A stretch of 64,000 bases of DNA from RPQJ01 sp963732375 (GCA_963732375.1 CAVSZE010000012.1:1-64000), one strand, 5' to 3'; positions 9,279 to 22,253 are shown, counted from the first letter of the stretch. Notes: generated from the letters alone by a model not told the origin. Numbers and translations are program-made.

Positions 9279-9364
9279 GCGAAAGTGGCGGAACTGGTAG
9301 ACGCGCTGGATTTAGGTTCCAGTGGGTAATCCCCGTGAGGGTTCGAGTCCCTCCTTTCGCACCA
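9279..9364 (+). tRNA. tRNA-Leu (anticodon TAG)
   Basis: An 86-base tRNA with acceptor stem GCGAAAG/CTTTCGC and encoded ACCA end. The anticodon stem CTGGA/TCCAG holds the loop TTTAGGT (anticodon TAG). The long variable arm GGGTAATCCCC is the class II mark expected for leucine. The T arm reads GAGGGTTCGAGTCCCTC. Confidence 0.97.
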
Positions 9365-9493
9365 TCCACTCCGTTGCTCTGCGCGGAAATTCTTGCGCTT
9401 CCGCGTGCCGGCGCCTGTTCATCGCGATCCTTAATCGAAGGGCTCGCCAGCCTGTACCACGCGCGGCAGTGGCGGAGGCCGCCATCGGGTCAC

Positions 9494-9526
9494 TTGACGA
9501 GTAGATCATATCACCTGATATGATCT
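9494..9526 (+). promoter_or_regulatory. MarR operator overlapping the marR-RND promoter
   Basis: A perfect 11-base inverted repeat, AGATCATATCA-CC-TGATATGATCT (9503-9526), stands 58 bases before the MarR start. A -35-like TTGACG (9494-9499) lies just left of it and a TATGAT -10 (9519-9524, 19-base spacing) lies within its right arm. Binding would block RNA polymerase, the usual autorepression arrangement for MarR regulators. The repeat is AT-rich in a GC-rich setting. Confidence 0.75.
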
Positions 9527-9584
9527 TCAAGGCACAGCCCCCCGGCGACCCTGGCCCGCGTTGCCGGCACAGAGAAGACCAGCA

Positions 9585-10100
9585 ATGAAGATGGACCAGC
9601 GCGCCAACTTCGGTTTCCTGCTCAAGGATATTTCGCGACTCTACTCGCGAAATTTCGAGCGCCACGCGGCCGGGCACGGCCTGACCCTCGACCAGTGCCG
9701 CGTGCTCGGCCACCTGTCGCGCCACGAAGGCATCTGCCAGGCGCGGCTCGCCTATCTGGTGGACATGGACCCGATGACGCTGGGCCGCCTGCTCACGCGC
9801 ATGGAGGCGAACGGCTTGATCGAACGCCGGGCCGTCCGCGGTGATCGACGGGTCCGCGCTCTCTACCTGCGCAGGCCATCGGGTCCGGTGCTCGAGACGA
9901 TCTGGATGCTGCGCGACCTCGCGCACGACGAGGCGCTGGCCGGCCTGGGGCCGCGGCAGCAAGCGCAGCTCATGGCGGCGATGGACCGCATCCACCGCAA
10001 CCTCGGCGCGCTGTTGCCGGGAATCGCGGACGAGGGCGGCCGGGCGCCCGCGGTGACGCGCGGCCGCGCGTCGGCGAAGAACGGCTCGGCCCGCCGATGA
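9585..10100 (+). CDS. MarR-family transcriptional regulator
   Basis: A 171-residue winged-helix repressor. After N-terminal helices (MDQRANFGFLLKDISRLYSRNF), the helix-turn-helix is ICQARLAYLVDMDPMTLGRLLTRMEANGLIERR and the wing is RAVRGDRRVRALYL, the classic MarR layout. ATG 9585 has AGAGAAG twelve bases upstream; an in-frame TTG at 9561 is less likely. It sits directly downstream of the palindrome at 9503-9526 and 46 bases before the RND pump gene, so it very probably represses itself and the efflux operon and is released by a small aromatic or toxic ligand. The basic tail (VTRGRASAKNGSARR) is unusual but short. Confidence 0.92.
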   Translation: MKMDQRANFGFLLKDISRLYSRNFERHAAGHGLTLDQCRVLGHLSRHEGICQARLAYLVDMDPMTLGRLLTRMEANGLIERRAVRGDRRVRALYLRRPSGPVLETIWMLRDLAHDEALAGLGPRQQAQLMAAMDRIHRNLGALLPGIADEGGRAPAVTRGRASAKNGSARR

Positions 10101-10146
10101 CACCGGTCGGCGACGCGCTCGACGCACCGTGCCGGGAGAGTCGCCG

Positions 10147-13100
10147 GTGCTGGTAAATGTCGTCCGCACCGCGCTGCAGAAGCCATACACCTTCGTGGTG
10201 ATGGCGCTGCTGCTGATCATCATCGGGCCGCTCGCCGCCTTGCGGACCCCGACGGACATCTTTCCGGAAATCCGCATTCCGGTGATCGCCATCGCATGGC
10301 AATACACCGGCATGCCCGTGAACGACATGGCCGGGCGCATCACCACGCTGTCGCAGCGGGCGATCACGACCACCGTCAACGACGTCGAGCACATCGAGGC
10401 TACGACGTACCCGGGCATGGGCATCGTCAAGATCTTCTTCCACCCGGGCGTCGACATCGCGGTCGCAAACGCACAGGTGACGGCCATATCCCAGACGATG
10501 ACCCGGCAGATGCCGGCCGGCATGACGCCGCCCCTGATCCTCAACTACAACGCATCCACCGTGCCGATCCTGCAGCTCGCGCTGTCGGGCAAGGGACTGA
10601 CCGAGCAGAACCTGTTCGACATAGGCACGAACCAGATCCGCTCGCGGCTCATCACCGTCCAGGGCGCCGCGATACCCTGGCCGTACGGCGGCAAGCAGCG
10701 CCTGGTGCAGGTCGACCTCGACCTCGCGGCCCTGCAGGCGCGCGGGCTGACGGCCGTGGATGTTGCCAGGGCCCTGGCCGACCAGAACGTGATCCTGCCG
10801 GTTGGCACCGAGAAGATCGGCTCGATCGAGTATCCGATCCTGCTCAACAACGCCCCGGAGCTGATCGAGCAGATCGGCGGCCTGCCGATCAGGGTGGTCA
10901 ACGGCAGTACGATCTACATCCGCGACGTGGCCCAGGTGCACGACGGCAATTCGCCGCAGACCAACATCGTGCACGTGGACGGCGACCGCTCGGTGCTGAT
11001 GTCGGTGCTGAAGAACGGCACGACTTCCACGCTCGCCATCGTGGATGGCATCCGGGAAAAGCTCATCGAGATCCGTCCGCAGCTGCCAGACAACATCAAC
11101 GTCGTACCGATCAACGACCAGTCGATCTTCGTGCGCGCGGCGATCCGCGGCGTCGCACTCGAAGGACTGATCGCCGCCACGCTCACCAGCGTGATGATCC
11201 TGCTGTTCCTCGGCAGCTGGCGCTCGACACTGATCATTGCCGTGTCCATTCCCTTGTCCGTGCTCGGCTCGATCATCGGACTGTCGGCGACCGGCCAGAC
11301 GCTCAATATCATGACGCTGGGCGGCCTGGCGCTCGCCGTAGGCATCCTCGTCGACGATGCGACCGTGACCATCGAGAACATCAACTGGCACCTGGAGCAG
11401 GGCAAGGACGTCGAGACGGCCATCCTGGATGGCGCCAACCAGATCGTCACGCCCGCGTTCGTGTCGTTGCTGTGCATCTGTATCGTGTTCGTGCCGATGT
11501 TCTTCCTGGAAGGCGTGGCGCGCTTCCTGTTCGTGCCGATGGCCGAGGCCGTCGTGTACGCGATGATCTGCTCCTTCGTGCTGTCGCGGACGCTGGTGCC
11601 GACGATGTCGAAGTACCTCCTGCGCCCGCACGCGCTGCACGCAGGCCTGCACGGCACCCCCACTGCGCTACCGCCGACGAGCAACCCGCTGGTGCGGGTC
11701 CAGCGTGCGTTCGAGAGTCGCTTCGAGCGTCTCCGTGACGGCTACCGCAGCCTGCTCGGGTACCTGATCTCGATCCGGCGCCGGTTCCTGACGGGGTTCC
11801 TGGCCGTCGTCGCCGGTTCGTTCATGCTGGTCCCATTCCTCGGCAGCGACTTCTTCCCGTCGGTGGATGGCGGCCAGATCCTGCTCCACGCCAGGGTGCC
11901 GGTCGGTACGCGCGTGGAGGAAACGGCCGCACGCTTCACGCTCATACAGCGGGCGATACGCGAGGTGATCCCGTCCGAAGAGATCACGACCATCGTCGAC
12001 AACGTAGGCCTGCCGATCAGCAGCATCAATACGACCTACAACAGCACCGGAACGATCGGCAGCCAGGACGGCGACATCCAGATCGCGCTGCGCAAGGGAC
12101 ACCGGCCGACCGCCGACTACGTTCGCAGCTTGCGCGAACGACTGCCACGCGAGTTTCCGGACTCGACGTTCTCGTTCCCCCCGGCCGACATCGTCAGCCA
12201 GATTCTCAACTTCGGCGCACCGGCGCCGATCGACGTCCAGGTGCGTGGCCGGGACGTCGACGCGAGCTTCGCCTACGCGAGACAGCTGCTGAAGAAGATC
12301 AGGAGCATCCCGGGATTGGCGGACGCACGCATCCAGCAGACGAACCGCCGACCGGTCTTCAACGTTACGATGGATCGCACGCAGGCGCAGGCAGTCGGCC
12401 TCACTGCCCGCGACGTCACCAACAGCATGGTCGTCAATCTCGCCGGGAGCAGCCAGGTCGCGCCGACATACTGGCTGAGCGACTCGGGCGTGACATATCC
12501 GATCGTCCTGCAGACGCCTCAGTACGCGCTGGACAGCCTGTCCTCGCTCGAGCAGATGCCGGTCAGCGGGCCGGGCACCACTACACCGCAGTTGCTCGGT
12601 GGCATCGCCCGCGTGAACCGCGCCACGGTCGATGCCGTCGTGAGCCAGTACGACCTGCAGACCGTCGTGCAGATCCACGCCACGACCCAGGACCGCGACC
12701 TTGGTGGTGTGGCGCGGGACATCCGGCGCGTACTCGCGGAGACGGCGCAGGACGTGCCGAAAGGCTCGTCGGTCGAGCTGGTAGGACAGGTCCGGACCAT
12801 GGACCGTGCATTCACGGGCCTGCTGTTCGGGCTGCTCGGCGCCATCGTGCTCATCTACCTGCTGATAGTGGTGAATTTCCAGTCCTGGGCCGACCCGTTC
12901 GTCATCATCACGGCGCTGCCGGCGGCGCTTGCCGGCATCGTCTGGATGCTGTTCGCGACGCACACTACTCTCTCGGTACCGGCTCTCACCGGCGCGATCA
13001 TGTGCATGGGCATCGCCACGGCGAACAGCGTGCTGGTGATCTCCTTCGCGCGCGAGCGACTCGATGCGGGCGTCGGGGCCGCACAGGCCGCACTCGACGC

Positions 13101-13350
13101 AGGCTTCGTGCGATTTCGGCCGGTGCTGATGACTGCGCTCGCGATGATCATCGGGATGCTGCCCATGGCGCTCGGTCTCGGCGAAGGCGGCGAGCAGAAC
13201 GCCCCTCTCGGGCGTGCGGTGATCGGTGGCCTGTGTTTCGCCACCGTTGCGACGCTCGTCTTCGTTCCCGTCGTGTTCAGCGTCGTGCACGGTCGTCGGG
13301 AGGCGAAGGCTGCCCGGTCCACCGCTCCAGGAGAGCTCCATGCCAGCTGA
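10147..13350 (+). CDS. RND efflux pump inner-membrane transporter
   Basis: About 1067 residues, the size of HAE1/HME-type RND pumps. It has the N-terminal TM1 (YTFVVMALLLIIIGPLAAL), periplasmic porter domains and twelve TM segments in two repeats. TM4 carries the paired acids of the proton relay, GILVDDATVTIEN (D403-D404). The second half has LLFGLLGAIVLIYLLIVVNF and TALAMIIGMLPMAL. GTG 10147 is chosen because GGGAGAG stands six bases before it; GTG 10129 is in frame but lacks a ribosome site. It exports drugs or other toxic compounds by proton exchange. It is first in the operon, with the adaptor gene overlapping its end by eleven bases. Which substrates are exported is not visible. Confidence 0.93.
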   Translation: MLVNVVRTALQKPYTFVVMALLLIIIGPLAALRTPTDIFPEIRIPVIAIAWQYTGMPVNDMAGRITTLSQRAITTTVNDVEHIEATTYPGMGIVKIFFHPGVDIAVANAQVTAISQTMTRQMPAGMTPPLILNYNASTVPILQLALSGKGLTEQNLFDIGTNQIRSRLITVQGAAIPWPYGGKQRLVQVDLDLAALQARGLTAVDVARALADQNVILPVGTEKIGSIEYPILLNNAPELIEQIGGLPIRVVNGSTIYIRDVAQVHDGNSPQTNIVHVDGDRSVLMSVLKNGTTSTLAIVDGIREKLIEIRPQLPDNINVVPINDQSIFVRAAIRGVALEGLIAATLTSVMILLFLGSWRSTLIIAVSIPLSVLGSIIGLSATGQTLNIMTLGGLALAVGILVDDATVTIENINWHLEQGKDVETAILDGANQIVTPAFVSLLCICIVFVPMFFLEGVARFLFVPMAEAVVYAMICSFVLSRTLVPTMSKYLLRPHALHAGLHGTPTALPPTSNPLVRVQRAFESRFERLRDGYRSLLGYLISIRRRFLTGFLAVVAGSFMLVPFLGSDFFPSVDGGQILLHARVPVGTRVEETAARFTLIQRAIREVIPSEEITTIVDNVGLPISSINTTYNSTGTIGSQDGDIQIALRKGHRPTADYVRSLRERLPREFPDSTFSFPPADIVSQILNFGAPAPIDVQVRGRDVDASFAYARQLLKKIRSIPGLADARIQQTNRRPVFNVTMDRTQAQAVGLTARDVTNSMVVNLAGSSQVAPTYWLSDSGVTYPIVLQTPQYALDSLSSLEQMPVSGPGTTTPQLLGGIARVNRATVDAVVSQYDLQTVVQIHATTQDRDLGGVARDIRRVLAETAQDVPKGSSVELVGQVRTMDRAFTGLLFGLLGAIVLIYLLIVVNFQSWADPFVIITALPAALAGIVWMLFATHTTLSVPALTGAIMCMGIATANSVLVISFARERLDAGVGAAQAALDAGFVRFRPVLMTALAMIIGMLPMALGLGEGGEQNAPLGRAVIGGLCFATVATLVFVPVVFSVVHGRREAKAARSTAPGELHAS

Positions 13351-14545
13351 TCCCTCGACGTCCGCAGCGCAGGCGCGCACCGTGCGCAGGATCGTCGCCT
13401 TCGCCGCCATCGCCGCACTGGTCGTGGTCGCATACGGCACCGCGACACGACTCGTCGACGCAAAGCGATTGCGCGAGCGCACGTCCGAAGCCGCGATACC
13501 CACCGTCACGATCGTCACGGCGCAGCCTGCCGGGGCGGGCGCACCGCTCGAGTTGCCTGGCCGGATCGAGGCATTCGCGCGGGCGCCTATCAATGCCCGC
13601 GTGAGCGGCTATCTGAAGGCCTGGTACGCCGACATCGGCGCCAGCGTTCATGCTGGACAGCTGCTCGCGGAAATAGAGACACCGGATCTCGACCAGCAGC
13701 TGCTGCAGGCCCAGGCGGAACTCGCCAACGCTCGGGCGAATGCCGCGCTTGCCGGGACCACTGCGCAGCGCTGGCAGTCGCTGCTCGCGGGCGACTCGGT
13801 GTCGCAGCAGGAGGTCGAGGAGAAAACCGCGGACCTCGCGGCCAAGCAGGCCGAGGTGAGGGCGCTGCAGGCCAATGTGGACCGCTACCAGGCCCTGAAG
13901 CGTTTCGCGCGCATCGTTGCGCCGTTCGACGGCGTCGTGACGCGACGCTCAACCGACGTGGGCGCGCTGATCAATGTCGGCAGCGCGCAGGGCCCGGAAC
14001 TGTTCGTCGTCTCGGACCTGAGCAAGCTCCGCGTCTACGTGAACGTACCGCAGAACTACACATCGCAGATCCATCCGGGCGCGCAGGCGACGCTCACGGT
14101 CCCGGAGCAGCCCGGCAAACAGTACGGGGCGACGGTACAGGCAATGGCGAATGCCATCGATCCGGACTCCGGCAGCATGCTCGTACAGCTGACGGTGGCC
14201 AACGCGACGTCGGGGTTGCTGCCGGGTGGATTCGCGCGAGTCCGGTTTGACATTCCGTCGGCCGCGGGCGCCCTTAGTATCCCGGCGAGCGCGCTGATCT
14301 TCGACAAGGATGGCCTGCAGGTCGCGACGCTCGGGCCCGGCGACAAGGTCAGGCTCGAGCAGGTGACGCTGTCTCGCGACCTGGGGGCGACGGTCGAACT
14401 GTCGTCCGGGATCAAGCCGACCGACAAGGTGATCGAGAACCCGCCGGATGGCATCGCGAATGGCGACGCCGTGCGCGTCGCGGTGCTGGCATCGCAGCCA
14501 GCCGAGGCGGGGGCAGCGGGCCGGGACGGGCATGCCGGGCACTAG
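13340..14545 (+). CDS. RND periplasmic adaptor (membrane fusion protein, HlyD/AcrA type)
   Basis: 401 residues. One N-terminal membrane anchor (IVAFAAIAALVVVAYGTA, about 20-37) replaces a lipoprotein signal. The lipoyl-like half motifs are ARVSGYLKAWYADIGASVHAG and IVAPFDGVVTRRSTDVGALI, flanking an alpha-helical hairpin (LLQAQAELANARANAALAG to VRALQANVDRYQAL), followed by a beta-barrel domain. The protein links the pump to the outer-membrane factor. ATG 13340 has AGGAGAG just upstream and overlaps the pump stop; its own end overlaps the next start by fourteen bases, so all three subunits look translationally coupled. Confidence 0.92.
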   Translation: MPADPSTSAAQARTVRRIVAFAAIAALVVVAYGTATRLVDAKRLRERTSEAAIPTVTIVTAQPAGAGAPLELPGRIEAFARAPINARVSGYLKAWYADIGASVHAGQLLAEIETPDLDQQLLQAQAELANARANAALAGTTAQRWQSLLAGDSVSQQEVEEKTADLAAKQAEVRALQANVDRYQALKRFARIVAPFDGVVTRRSTDVGALINVGSAQGPELFVVSDLSKLRVYVNVPQNYTSQIHPGAQATLTVPEQPGKQYGATVQAMANAIDPDSGSMLVQLTVANATSGLLPGGFARVRFDIPSAAGALSIPASALIFDKDGLQVATLGPGDKVRLEQVTLSRDLGATVELSSGIKPTDKVIENPPDGIANGDAVRVAVLASQPAEAGAAGRDGHAGH

Positions 14546-15965
14546 TCGCAAGCGATTCGCGGCGACGCTGGTCGTGCTGCTGGCGCTCGCCGGATGCTCG
14601 CAGGCGCCCGTGCTCCAGGTCCCGAAGGTGCCCGTTTCCGGCAGCTACAAGGAGGCGGTCGACTGGGAGCGCACCGGGCCGGCAGCGCCGCTGCGGCCCG
14701 ACGCGTGGTGGACGCTCTACGGCGATGCAGAGCTCGACGCGCTCGAAACGGATCTGATCGCGAACAGCCCCGACCTCGCCGCGGCGCTGGCCCGTTACAA
14801 GGAAGCCAACGCATCGTACAAGGCAATCCGCTCAAACCTGTTCCCGGCATTGTCGACGGCGCTCAATGCACAACGCGACCGGCAGTCGGAGTCGAAGCCG
14901 CTGCGGGTGCCTGGGCCCAATTCGCCGAATGAGTACAGCTCGGTCACGCTCGGCTTCGGCCTTGGCTATGAATTCGACCTTTGGGGTCGGGTGAGCAACG
15001 AGGTCGCGGCGGGTCGGGCCCTCGACCAGGCCGCCGGTGCGGACCTCGACGCGGCACGCTTGAGCCTGCAGGTCCTGCTGGCCGAGAGCTACTTCATCCT
15101 GCGTGGACTCGACCGGCAGGTCGAGCTGTTGAAGGAGACGGAGCTTGCGTATCGCCGTGCGCTCGAGCTGGTCCAGAGCCGCCACTCGGGAGGCATTGCC
15201 TCGGGCCTGGACGTTTCGCGCGCCGAGGCACAGCTCGAAGCAGCGCGTTCACTGCTGAGCCAGAATGCCGGCCAGCGCGCCGTCGTCGAACACGCCATTG
15301 CGTCGCAGGTGGGCGTGCCGGCGCCGGACTTCTCGATCATGCCGCGGACAGATCCGATCGCGTTGCCCGATGTACCGATCGGTGTCCCGTCCACGCTGCT
15401 GCAGCGTCGTGCGGACATCATGGCAGCCGAACGCCGGGTCGAGGCCGCGAACGCCAGCGTCGGAGTCGCGAAGGCAGCCTTCTTCCCGCAGCTGCGGCTC
15501 GACGCGGCCTACGGCTACCAGAGCACCGAGTTCGCGAACCTGATCACCGCGCCCAACGTGCTCTGGGCGGTCGGACCCACGCTGTTCCTCGACCTGTTCG
15601 ATGGCGGCCGGCGCAAGGCCGATGTTGCACGCGCGGAAGCCGTACTCGACGAAGTCGGGGCAAACTACCGCGGAGTCGTGCTCGGCGCCTTCCAGGAGGT
15701 CGAGGACAGCCTGGCACTGCTCGACAACTACCGGCAGGCCGCCGTAGCCGACGCCGCCGCGGTCGCCGCGACGCAGCGCTCGGTGGACCTGTCCACCAAT
15801 CGCTATCGTGCAGGTGCCGCGAGTTACCTGGAGGTCGCCGTGTCCCAGGCGTCCGCCCTGCAGACCCGTCGTGACGCGCAGGACCTCGCGACCCGGCAGC
15901 TGCTGGCGAGCGCGCAGCTGATTCGTGCGCTCGGCGGAGGTTGGACCCCGGCGCCCGGGCCGTAG
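14532..15965 (+). CDS. RND outer-membrane factor lipoprotein (NodT/OprM type)
   Basis: 477 residues with a lipoprotein signal peptide, lipobox LAGC with Cys22 (VVLLALAGCSQ). Two TolC-like repeats follow: WWTLYGDAELDALETDLIANSPDLAAALARYKEANA, with PALSTALNAQRD, in the first half, and SLLSQNAG...VGVPAPDF with ILLQRRADI-like LLQRRADIMAAERRVEAANA in the second. This is the NodT family, which forms the trimeric outer-membrane channel for the pump. ATG 14532 overlaps the adaptor stop. Together with the two genes before it, it makes a complete tripartite system, so no outside TolC is needed. Confidence 0.92.
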   Translation: MPGTSRKRFAATLVVLLALAGCSQAPVLQVPKVPVSGSYKEAVDWERTGPAAPLRPDAWWTLYGDAELDALETDLIANSPDLAAALARYKEANASYKAIRSNLFPALSTALNAQRDRQSESKPLRVPGPNSPNEYSSVTLGFGLGYEFDLWGRVSNEVAAGRALDQAAGADLDAARLSLQVLLAESYFILRGLDRQVELLKETELAYRRALELVQSRHSGGIASGLDVSRAEAQLEAARSLLSQNAGQRAVVEHAIASQVGVPAPDFSIMPRTDPIALPDVPIGVPSTLLQRRADIMAAERRVEAANASVGVAKAAFFPQLRLDAAYGYQSTEFANLITAPNVLWAVGPTLFLDLFDGGRRKADVARAEAVLDEVGANYRGVVLGAFQEVEDSLALLDNYRQAAVADAAAVAATQRSVDLSTNRYRAGAASYLEVAVSQASALQTRRDAQDLATRQLLASAQLIRALGGGWTPAPGP

Positions 15966-16091
15966 GGTCCTCGTCGTCGCCCGGCAGCGGCGGCGCCTGC
16001 CCCTGCGGTACTCCCGCCGGGTCGATTCCATGGCAGAATACGCGGCTTTCCCGGGCGGCCACCGGTGCGCCCCAGACCCTTCCGAGGACCG

Positions 16092-17393
16092 ATGAGCATG
16101 CAGGTTTCCGTCGAACAGACCGGGGCGCTCGAGCGCCGCATGGAAGTGAGCGTCCCCAAGGAGCAAGTCGAGCAGGCGGTCGACAAGCGCCTGCAGCAGG
16201 TGAGCCGCACGGCGAAGCTGAAAGGCTTCCGCCCGGGCAAGATCCCGCTCAAGGTCATCCAGCAGCAGTTCGGCGCCCAGGTGCGCCAGGAAGTCGTCGG
16301 CGACCTGATGCAGTCGAGCTTCGCCGAGGCCGTGACGCAGCAGAAGCTGACTCCGGCAGCGGGCCCGCGCATCGAGCCGATTGCCGTGGCTGCCGGCGAG
16401 GACCTCAAGTACCGGGCCACCTTCGAGGTGTTTCCCGAGGTCACGCTCGCGAACGTCGACGGGCTCGAGGTCGCGCGCCCGGTGGCCGAGGTTGCCGAGG
16501 CCGACATCGACGCAATGGTCGAGAACCTGCGTGCGCAACGCCCGAAGTTCAACGATGTGGAGCGCGAAAGCCGCAACGGCGACCGGGTCACGATGGACTT
16601 CGTGGGCCTGCTCGACGGCGCCGGGTTCGAAGGCAGCAAGGGCACCGACGTCGTGGTGCCACTCGGCGGCGGGCGCATGCTCGCGGAATTCGAGACGGGC
16701 ATCGTCGGCATGAAGGCGGGCGAGGAGCGCAAGATCGAGGTGCGCTACCCGGACGGATATCACAACGCATCGCTGGCCGGGCGCACCGCCACGTTTGACG
16801 TCCACATGAAAAAGGTCGAGGAGAAGCACCTGCCGGAACTCGACGACGAGTTCTGCCTCGAGTACGGCGTCACCGAGGGTGGCGTCGCCCAGTTGCGGAG
16901 TGAGGTCGCCGACAACATGCGTCGCGAGCTCGAGGGCAACGTGCGCGCCCGTCTCCGGCAGCAACTGCTCGACAAGCTATTGGCCGCCAATCCGGTGGAG
17001 GTGCCGAAGAGCCTGGTCGATGCGCAGGTGCGCGAGATGCAGGTCGACACTGGCCGCCGCATGGGCGCCAAGGACGCCTCGCAGTTGCCGCCGCCCGACT
17101 CGTTCTTCGAGCCCGCGCGCCGTCGCGTCGCGCTCGGCATCCTGGTCGGTGAGCTGATCAAGACCCGCGGCGTAACGCTCGACCGCGAGCGTGTCGAGGC
17201 CCGTCTCGACGACCTGGCCGGCGGCTACCCGGATCCGTCCGCGATCCTGAAGGCCTATCGCCAGAACGCGGATGCGATGCGTCAGGTCGAGAACATGGTG
17301 CTCGAGGACCAGGTCGTGGACTACCTGCTCGAGCGCGCAAAGGTCACGGACCAGCCGACGACGTTCAAGGAAGTGATGAATTTCGGCGCGTGA
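16092..17393 (+). CDS. tig: Trigger factor, ribosome-associated chaperone and peptidyl-prolyl isomerase
   Basis: 433 residues. The N-terminal ribosome-binding domain contains GFRPGKIPLKVIQQQFG, which includes the FRxGKxP signature near residues 45-51. The FKBP-type domain starts at NGDRVTMDFVGLLDG and the C-terminal helical chaperone arms follow. ATG 16092 follows a GAGGAC site; ATG 16098 (MQVSVEQ) is a near alternative. tig followed by clpP and clpX is the standard order in gammaproteobacteria. It holds nascent chains at the exit tunnel. Confidence 0.97.
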   Translation: MSMQVSVEQTGALERRMEVSVPKEQVEQAVDKRLQQVSRTAKLKGFRPGKIPLKVIQQQFGAQVRQEVVGDLMQSSFAEAVTQQKLTPAAGPRIEPIAVAAGEDLKYRATFEVFPEVTLANVDGLEVARPVAEVAEADIDAMVENLRAQRPKFNDVERESRNGDRVTMDFVGLLDGAGFEGSKGTDVVVPLGGGRMLAEFETGIVGMKAGEERKIEVRYPDGYHNASLAGRTATFDVHMKKVEEKHLPELDDEFCLEYGVTEGGVAQLRSEVADNMRRELEGNVRARLRQQLLDKLLAANPVEVPKSLVDAQVREMQVDTGRRMGAKDASQLPPPDSFFEPARRRVALGILVGELIKTRGVTLDRERVEARLDDLAGGYPDPSAILKAYRQNADAMRQVENMVLEDQVVDYLLERAKVTDQPTTFKEVMNFGA

Positions 17394-17487
17394 CGCATTT
17401 TCGCGCTGCAACCGGCCGCCGGTCGATACGTCCGGCGCCTTTGCCTTACACTAGCCGTCAATCGCCAGTCACGGGTCATCCTTCGCC

Positions 17488-18129
17488 ATGCCTCTCACGT
17501 CCCCCAGTGCCATGAACCTCGTTCCCATGGTGGTCGAGCAGACCGCCCGCGGCGAACGCGCCTACGACATCTACTCGCGGTTGCTGAAGGAGCGGGTGAT
17601 CTTCGTCGTCGGCGAGGTCGAGGACCACATGGCGAACCTGATCGTGGCGCAGCTGCTGTTCCTCGAGTCGGAAAACCCGGAGAAGGACATCGCGCTCTAC
17701 ATCAACTCGCCCGGCGGGTCGGTGAGCGCGGGGCTCGCCGTCTACGACACCATGCAGTTCATCAAGCCGGACATCAGCACGATCTGCGTCGGCCAGGCCG
17801 CCAGCATGGGTGCGGTGCTGCTCGCGGCCGGCGCTAAGGGCAAGCGCTTCTGCCTGCCGCATTCGCGCGTGATGATCCACCAGCCGCTCGGCGGCTTCCA
17901 CGGCCAGGCCACCGACATCGAGATTCACGCTCGCGAGATTCTCGACGCCCGCGATCGCCTGAACCGGATCCTGTCGACCCACACCGGCCAGACCATGGAT
18001 CGCATCAAGCACGACACGGACCGCGACAATTTCATGACCGGCGAGCAGGCGATCGCCTACGGGCTGGTGGACGAGGTACTGCGCAAGCGCAGCACGCCGG
18101 CGCCGGCGGCTCCTGCGCCTGCGACTTGA
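17488..18129 (+). CDS. clpP: ATP-dependent Clp protease proteolytic subunit
   Basis: 213 residues, serine protease S14. The catalytic triad is Ser106 (GQAASMGAVL), His131 (SRVMIHQP) and Asp180 (DTDRDNFM), each five positions below E. coli numbering. The start of the mature chain follows a short propeptide (LVPMVVEQT). The Ala/Pro-rich tail (TPAPAAPAPAT) is a small extension. ClpP forms the barrel that degrades substrates fed by ClpX, the next gene. The 94-base gap from tig contains a TACACT -10-like box but no clear -35. Confidence 0.98.
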   Translation: MPLTSPSAMNLVPMVVEQTARGERAYDIYSRLLKERVIFVVGEVEDHMANLIVAQLLFLESENPEKDIALYINSPGGSVSAGLAVYDTMQFIKPDISTICVGQAASMGAVLLAAGAKGKRFCLPHSRVMIHQPLGGFHGQATDIEIHAREILDARDRLNRILSTHTGQTMDRIKHDTDRDNFMTGEQAIAYGLVDEVLRKRSTPAPAAPAPAT

Positions 18130-18180
18130 GGTGGACCTGGCGACTTTTGGTAACTTAAGTCGCTGTCCTGTCAGGGTTTT

Positions 18181-18209
18181 TTGCGGCTGGCGCAGCTGCA
18201 TGGTATAAG
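18181..18209 (+). promoter_or_regulatory. Sigma-70 type promoter upstream of clpX
   Basis: TTGCGG (18181-18186), a 17-base spacer and TATAAG (18204-18209), preceded by TG as an extended -10. The start site would fall about 55 bases before clpX. It allows clpX to be made independently of clpP. Confidence 0.5.
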
Positions 18210-18272
18210 CCACGGGGGTCCGCCGACGGCGGTCCCGACAGTGCCCGGAAGGGCGGAGTGCAAGGGCAGGGC

Positions 18273-19580
<1,308 letters not shown>

Positions 19581-19589
19581 CCTCGAAAG

Positions 19590-19637
19590 AGGGGACATTC
19601 TCCTTTTTCCGTCGACGGAAAAAGGAGAATGTCCCCT
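19590..19637. repeat. GGGGACATTCTCC palindrome, copy 1 (perfect)
   Basis: A perfect 48-base palindrome between clpX and lon: left arm GGGGACATTCTCCTTTTT plus CCGTC, then its exact complement. It is the most regular of at least five related copies in this window. It would form a strong hairpin in RNA and may end clpX transcription. It resembles REP-type elements moved by REP-associated tyrosine transposases; no such transposase gene is present here. Confidence 0.9.
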
Positions 19638-19642
19638 TGGAG

Positions 19643-19659
19643 CAGGTGCAAGGCACCTG
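19643..19659. repeat. Short palindrome CAGGTGC-AAG-GCACCTG
   Basis: Perfect 7-base arms around AAG, six bases after the larger palindrome. The GGTGC..GGCACC core is shared with the repeat inside xrtA (55480-55500) and with degenerate strings near 35145 and 52905. Confidence 0.6.
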
Positions 19660-19675
19660 TTTCCCGATTTTCCCT

Positions 19676-19703
19676 ATTGAATCTGGGTGTCGCGTCCCCA
19701 AAG
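19676..19703 (+). promoter_or_regulatory. Heat-shock (sigma-32) type promoter for lon
   Basis: ATTGAA (19676-19681), 14 bases, then CCCCAAAG (19696-19703). This resembles the sigma-32 consensus CTTGAA-N13-15-CCCCATNT and stands about 85 bases before lon, which is a known heat-shock gene. Confidence 0.5.
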
Positions 19704-19787
19704 ATGTCGATATCTGAGCGGTGGCGTTCCGGACCAGCGTGGCCCGGCGGCGCCGCTGTCCGTATCCGGCCCCGGAGACCCTGACAA

Positions 19788-22220
<2,433 letters not shown>

Positions 22221-22253
22221 CGACCCGTACATGGCCAACAGGAGAAATACACG

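Noticed and set aside
9312..10544. 410-codon minus-strand frame through tRNA-Leu, the operator and marR
   Set aside because: It crosses a tRNA gene, a palindromic operator and two plus-strand genes with clear motifs.
9970..13593. Long minus-strand frames opposite the RND pump
   Set aside because: They are shadows of the pump gene in high-GC sequence, of His/Arg/Asp-rich composition without motifs.
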